Both the position numbers and the translations under genes were made by a program. Below are positions 59,209 to 64,000 of a DNA stretch of 64,000 nt, piece by piece (the stretch's first letter is position 1; each line of letters starts with the position of its first letter). The notes below the pieces were generated by a model. That model searched no databases and was not told where the DNA came from. It saw only the letters and a list, made by a program, of their open reading frames with translations. The stretch spans positions 868,001 through 932,000 of the forward strand of contig QANY01008723.1 of the NCBI GenBank assembly GCA_003255025.1, in the 5' to 3' direction. Origin of the DNA: Datisca glomerata (lineage: Eukaryota > Streptophyta > Magnoliopsida > Cucurbitales > Datiscaceae).

Positions 59209-60740
59209 CTACTCATCTTTCAAGTTAACTAAATTATTCTTATGTCTAAAATCCCCTTGAGTGCATACAAAAGGCCCTCTCTCAAGGCAAGGTCCTCCAC
59301 AGTGGTAGGTTGAAAGGACCCTTGAAGATGCACGCCAAAAGCTAAAATCACCTCCCCTGTATAGTCCCGAATCAAGCCCCCCAAATCCCTGCCACCATTG
59401 CTGCCAATCGCACAATCCACATTTAGTTTTAGACCACCGAAAATTGGTTTGAGCCAAGTCCTGCATGAGGGGATCAAGGAGTCGGTGAAAGACTCTTATT
59501 TGCTTTTGTGAAGTCCTCCTGAAAATAATCATACCAAGAGGAGACATCAATGTTGTCCAGATGGAGGTTCCCAAAGAACCAAATGCCCCAACACACTAGA
59601 GTAAACCAGTTAAGAACCCTTGGGCTCAACTCCTCACAGTAAGCTCCCACAAAAACCTTCATGGGCCACGCCTGACACCTCTTGGGAGGGAAGGGGAAAT
59701 AAGCTTCCATGGCCTAACAGAAAAAGAGCGCGTGGACATTCGAGTCCACTTGGCCACACAAGGGGCAATGGCTAAATTTAGCACTGATGGAATAAAGTCA
59801 TAAGTGGCTCTCCACAAATGTTTTTTTGACATTGTTTGGGATACATAGATTCTAAATCTTCGTCCACCACTTTTCAAGCGCGATTTCGCTAGACGAGCAA
59901 CTTTTACCTTGGGAGTTCAATTCCATTTGATACCCGCTTCTAATCAAATAAATTCCTTTACGATCAAAATGCCACATGAGAGTATCTACCACGTTTGCAC
60001 ACTAGAGATGGATCGATAAAATGAATTTTATGTCAGTAGGAAGAAATCGAAGGTTGAGAAGGTCGTTATCCTACTCTCCATCTTTAATCAATCTGCACCA
60101 TCAAGGAATTGCTTCCACTCCTCTAGGTAATGGTGCAAAACGAGTTTGGCCTAGGTAACCACAGATCATTAAGGGCCTTGACCTTGAGGCCATTACCAAT
60201 TCTTCAGTAGACTCCCTTGTGAATGATTTCTCTACCCTATATTAGGCTTCTCCAAAAGAAAGAGCAACCCACTTTAGTATCACACTCCAAGATTGACTCA
60301 TTCAAGAAAGTAGCTACTTCTAAGCATACGAGCGACCAAAGAAGAGGGATCTGACAAGATGCGCCAAACTTACTTAGCGAGGAGGGATTGGTTAAACACC
60401 TCTAAAGACCTGAACCCCAATCCCCCCTCTGATTTTGGCCTACACATTTTCTCCTAAGCCAACTAATGAATCTTCCTATTTTGATCTGAAGATCCCCGCC
60501 AAAACTTTGCCATTGCCGCGCAAAGATCCTTCTTTGACAAAGAGACTAGCAACCAAAAAACATCCATGGAATAAGTAAGAAGCGATTGGATTACAACTTT
60601 AATTATAACTTCATTCCCTCCTATCAAAAATTATTTCTCTCTCCAATTGTTCATCAAAGTCCTTGCCTTGGAAAGCACCGAATCAAACAACTTTCGTTTA
60701 CCCGCCCCTATAAGTTTTAATGAAATGGTCGAACCCGTGG
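59209..60740 (-). mobile_element. 5'-truncated LINE: RT end, zinc-binding domain and RNase H
   Basis: Minus strand: RT C-terminal block around 60470-60400 (KSEGGLGF-type wording), then SHLW/HLWRATYDFIPSVLNLA with zf-RVT-like sequence (59877-59659), PFPPKRCQAWPMKVF (59705) and an RNase H domain (59460-59229: GGLKLNVDCAIGSNGGRDLG, GLIRDYTGEVILAFGVHLQG, ALREGLLYALKGI). Truncation at the 5' side is usual for LINE copies. Frameshifts are present. It is not a duplicate of the LINE at 7275-9690, which has different wording. Confidence 0.82.
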
Positions 60741-61640
60741 TAATTCAGTTTCTGGGATATGTGGATAAACAATCACTACTTAATGACTAAACTATATATT
60801 GTCAAAATGCAATTATTATAATGAACCGAATCGAATACACGATTGTTCAATTCATTTACAGCGACAAATGCAATTCTATATTAGACCAGCTTAGTCATCT
60901 GCTAGTGACTATTTTCTAAAACATGGAGGAAAATTTTAAATATGCAGAATAAAAGAGTAAGTTTCTATTCAGAAATTCAAAACTCACTTGTTTCGCCATT
61001 ATGTGAACGGAGACAGGGATGATCTGCTTTGGGAACGTGTGCTTCTTTTTTCTTTTTTATAAGTCCACTTTAACTAAAAACTTCAATCATTGAACAAAAA
61101 AGCTGCGTCATTTGACAAAGTTTTAAGCCATATTATTTAATCCATCTTCTCTATGTGTATACAAACTCGTCTTCAGCTGTACTACAGCAGCAATCAACTT
61201 GATGAATATCTATGTTGAAGGTTTATTTTGGCCAAGTCGAATAAAAGTATCTAGTAAATATGGTAAAATAAGAATTGAAAAAAAAACGAAATGAGAAGTA
61301 CATACAGTTCCAAGTTTGTGAATGAATGATTACATACAGCATAAATTGATGAAGAATACTCAGAAACATAATAGTATTATGTGTAAGTATGCATAGATTG
61401 TACAGAGATAGGGGGAAAACAAGTTCTTAAAATGTCATGCAATACAAAATTAAAAGTGTAGCCAGCAAAATTGGGGAAAAAGAAGACACTCAAAATCTGG
61501 AAACAGTTCAAGAAGGAAAAAAAGCCAAGAAACGCACATAGTTGGAGACAAGAAGCAACAAATACGGTAAAATAAGAATTGAAAAGGGAAAAAGAAATGA
61601 GAAGTCCATACAATTCCAAGGGAAAAATGAGAGATGGAAA
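60741..61640. other. Intergenic DNA with a 300-bp-spaced direct duplication
   Basis: No gene is seen. aaaataagaattgaaaa..aaatgagaagt.catacaattccaag occurs at about 61266-61315 and again at 61568-61620. Confidence 0.5.
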
Positions 61641-61649
61641 ATAACATTT

Positions 61650-61925
61650 CCTCTTACTGTTACACCATTCTTTGGGTGACCCAGATGTAACTAATTGAGA
61701 TACAATCTCCATATTTACCATGTAGTCTATGAATGCCACTAAGAGGTATTTACCTCTTCGATCAAATTGAAGAGACTTAGTTTGTCTCTCCCATGCCTTC
61801 TCGACTTGTTTTTTAGATTTTTTGATTTCTCAAAAGTTTCATAATCGAGAACCATAAGGCAAACATAGTCATATCTATAGTACCCGTCAATAAAATTGAC
61901 ATTATACCCATAGCCACCCCTCACC
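61650..61925 (-). pseudogene. Copia integrase core fragment
   Basis: The minus strand reads YNVNFIDGYYRYDYVCLMVL (61910-61850), ETFEKSKNLKN, KSLQFDRRGKYLLV (61775-61735) and SQLVTSGSPKEWCNSKRK (61690-61650). These align with the Copia pattern FIDDYSRYGYVYLM, LRSDRGGEYL and GTPQQNGVAERRN. One frameshift (about 61800) and lost catalytic residues (FIDG for FIDD) show decay. Confidence 0.75.
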
Positions 61926-62439
61926 TAGACTTTCACTTGTCTATTTAAGCAACATACTCCAAACTAACATCATGTGCCTTTATCTTCTATCTCAAAAAGA
62001 CTCTTGGTCATATTCTTAACAATAGTCAATTCGCTTACAGGTAAGAGTTCAAAGAACTAAAGGGCACGAAGCCTGCCTCTTACTAGTCTTCAAATCGTAC
62101 TTAGATAATATGACCTAAACATATGTTATAGACATATAATTGGCTTGAGAAACTTTTCTCTTGTATAATGTACTATGGATACTGTTATTTTACTCCATAT
62201 CATGCAGCAAAAAATTTAGAAATAAATGTACTATTTAAAATAGTGCATATGTCTCAATCAAAAGAACAATATACAATCCCTCTCATTTAGCTTTCTAGTT
62301 TCCTAAAACCTTCACAAAAAATTGTGAATATGATTAGTGATTTCTAAGTATACACACCAGGACGTAATAGAATCAATCGCTGATCACTTCTTAATGAGAC
62401 ATGAGTTTCAACTCTTTATAGTTATGAAAACTTTTTAGC

Positions 62440-62600
62440 TGATTTTCTTGCATCCAGTCTTCCCGCAATAGAAGCACTTTCCATTAGAGCTTGATTTCTC
62501 TTTCTTACTCAGAGTCAACTCTTTTTAGAGAACTTTATCTTCTTCATCTTATCTGCGCTAAGCTTAAACCCAAAAGAAGAAGTGGATTGGGACATGTTTA
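62440..62600 (-). pseudogene. Copia gag end with degenerate zinc knuckle
   Basis: The minus strand reads SQSTSSFGFKLSADKMKK (about 62600-62545) and KKEKSSSNGKCFYCGKTGCK (about 62500-62445), a CCHC knuckle shortened and missing its His. Position upstream of the integrase fragment on the same strand suggests one element with the protease part eroded. Confidence 0.5.
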
Positions 62601-64000
62601 ACGCAAACCATCTTGAAGATACTCTTAGTTATCTGGAGTTTCTAGTTCAGTTCGGCCTGATTAAACATTTTTGTATGTGCAATAATTTAATCATGAACTG
62701 ATTAAGGAATCCACTTTGGTATCTGAGACTATATTGGTATGGTTTCCCCATCAATTGTAACGTGAATCTCTGTCTAGTTAAATAAAAACAACCAGAAGGA
62801 TATGGTCATCAACTAGAGTTTCCTTTGTCATCTTAGTGTTTAACATTACCTCCTAAAACACCTTACTGGAGATAATAATTATATCATCTTCTATTGAGAA
62901 TGAATTTACTATAGTTCCAACATATTTGTCATATAATGATACTATGTAACATGGAGCTAAAATTCAACCTATCTTCATATCCGGTATTAATTTTTTTCTC
63001 CAAGTGAACTCTAAGAAAGATCTAGGATATCATTAATTAGGAGTATACTTGCTTCTTTTTACGGTCAGATTAAAGTCCAAGTTAATATCCATTAATGTCG
63101 ACAATATTTTCAAAAAATATGTTAATGGGCTCATGGATGACATTTTAATTACTGAAAATAATAAAAATCTCAATCATTATATACACATTATAATCAGAGC
63201 ATACATCATAACGTGAAGATAAAAACTCAAAAATTAACGTGCAATGTACGAATGATACCTCGACTCTCATAAACACACACACATTTAGGCAAAACGCACA
63301 TTTAAGAGTTATTTAGGATAGTCCAATCCAATTAATTACCAATATGATATTAATGCATAGTAATCCAACTAATCTAGTATTAATATCTAGCAATTAACTA
63401 AAGTTCAGCTTTGGTATCTCGAAATAAGTAATAAAAACTGCTTAGGTGAGATACTTACAAACGAGTCAAGTGTATACCATTATTTCATCCTCAGACTTGT
63501 GAGAAGTGGTCAACTCCTTCTTAGACAAATCGTTTATAATTATTCATTTATCAATGTGATCACACATATAATATCTGATCGGATACCCTCATTTAGGGAG
63601 TTTCCAAGATTGAAGATGAGGTACCATAACACCATACGATGATCTAATAATGGAGACCGTGAGTTCTTATTCTTATTAGTGTGGATTACTAAGTAACATT
63701 AGGTAATTAGACAACCTAATATTTAGCAACCTACTCTAATTAAACAAGCATGCTCAATTAGTATTATATTTAAGTTAAAATAATTTATCTAAATTCTAAT
63801 AATCTCACAATTTAATTAACGACAAATTACATATCTAGTGAGATTATTAAAACTAAAAACTATATTGAAATAAAAATAATAACATGCTTCTAGGTTAGCC
63901 ATTTTATACCATAATCGATTATGCTTAATTTTACCTTCATTATGCAATCACAAATGCTTATCTTTTTGAAAACCTATAGTTACATGGTATCTAATTGTGA
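62600..64000. other. AT-rich DNA without a recognisable gene
   Basis: Possibly the 5' part (gag or LTR) of the Copia remnant on the minus strand, but no motif or terminal pair could be fixed. CA-type short runs occur near 63272. Confidence 0.4.

Noticed and set aside
1..64000. CRISPR arrays, bacterial operons, Shine-Dalgarno sites or rho-independent terminators
   Set aside because: The window is plant nuclear DNA. The regular repeats are minisatellites and transposon subterminal arrays.

Overview
This is plant nuclear DNA, most likely from a flowering plant and probably a eudicot. It has split genes with GT-AG introns, a nuclear gene for plastid EF-Tu, a Di19-type drought-response gene, a plastid-derived insert, and a dense, nested load of plant transposable elements and an endogenous pararetrovirus. 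Most of the window is repeats. Every long reading frame outside the first 300 bases is broken, belongs to a mobile element, or both.

Layout. 1-275: 3' end of a chloroplast EF-Tu gene. 1758-4280: a five-exon Di19 zinc-finger gene on the minus strand, broken by about 210 bp of plastid ndhF dropped into exon 3. 4300-9700: AT-rich DNA, a Copia-type LTR remnant, a palindromic 72-bp repeat and a decayed LINE without its RT core. 10150-13300: 5' part of a Gypsy element. 13300-16550: repeats, degenerate exon-like pieces and a long inverted duplication.

17092-34612: one decayed minus-strand gene with a plant mobile domain (PMD) contains two separate CACTA (En/Spm) transposons. CACTA-1 (17218-22128, TSD ATA) carries captured ARL1-like and NAC exons. 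CACTA-2 (22340-32156, TSD AAT) carries a degenerate TNP2-type transposase, a second TNPA-like gene and captured threonyl-tRNA synthetase exons. Removing each element with one TSD copy rejoins the host reading frame exactly, so both insertions are well supported.

34600-40520: promoter side of the PMD gene, a 20-21 bp minisatellite of about 900 bp, a possible 48-codon gene and a MITE. 40849-50249: a Tat-lineage Gypsy element on the minus strand (gag, PR, RT, RNase H, INT) with an antisense ORF between INT and the 3' LTR. 50845-50883: a TA microsatellite directly abutting an endogenous pararetrovirus (about 50884-59200, minus strand, florendovirus-like). The viral copy is itself cut by a hAT-like MITE in the protease and an intact TRIM element in the capsid region. 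59209-60740: LINE 3' fragment. 61640-62500: Copia gag and integrase remnants. The rest shows no gene.

The genes do not form a pathway. The window is an insertion history in which host genes were interrupted and then overlaid by successive elements.
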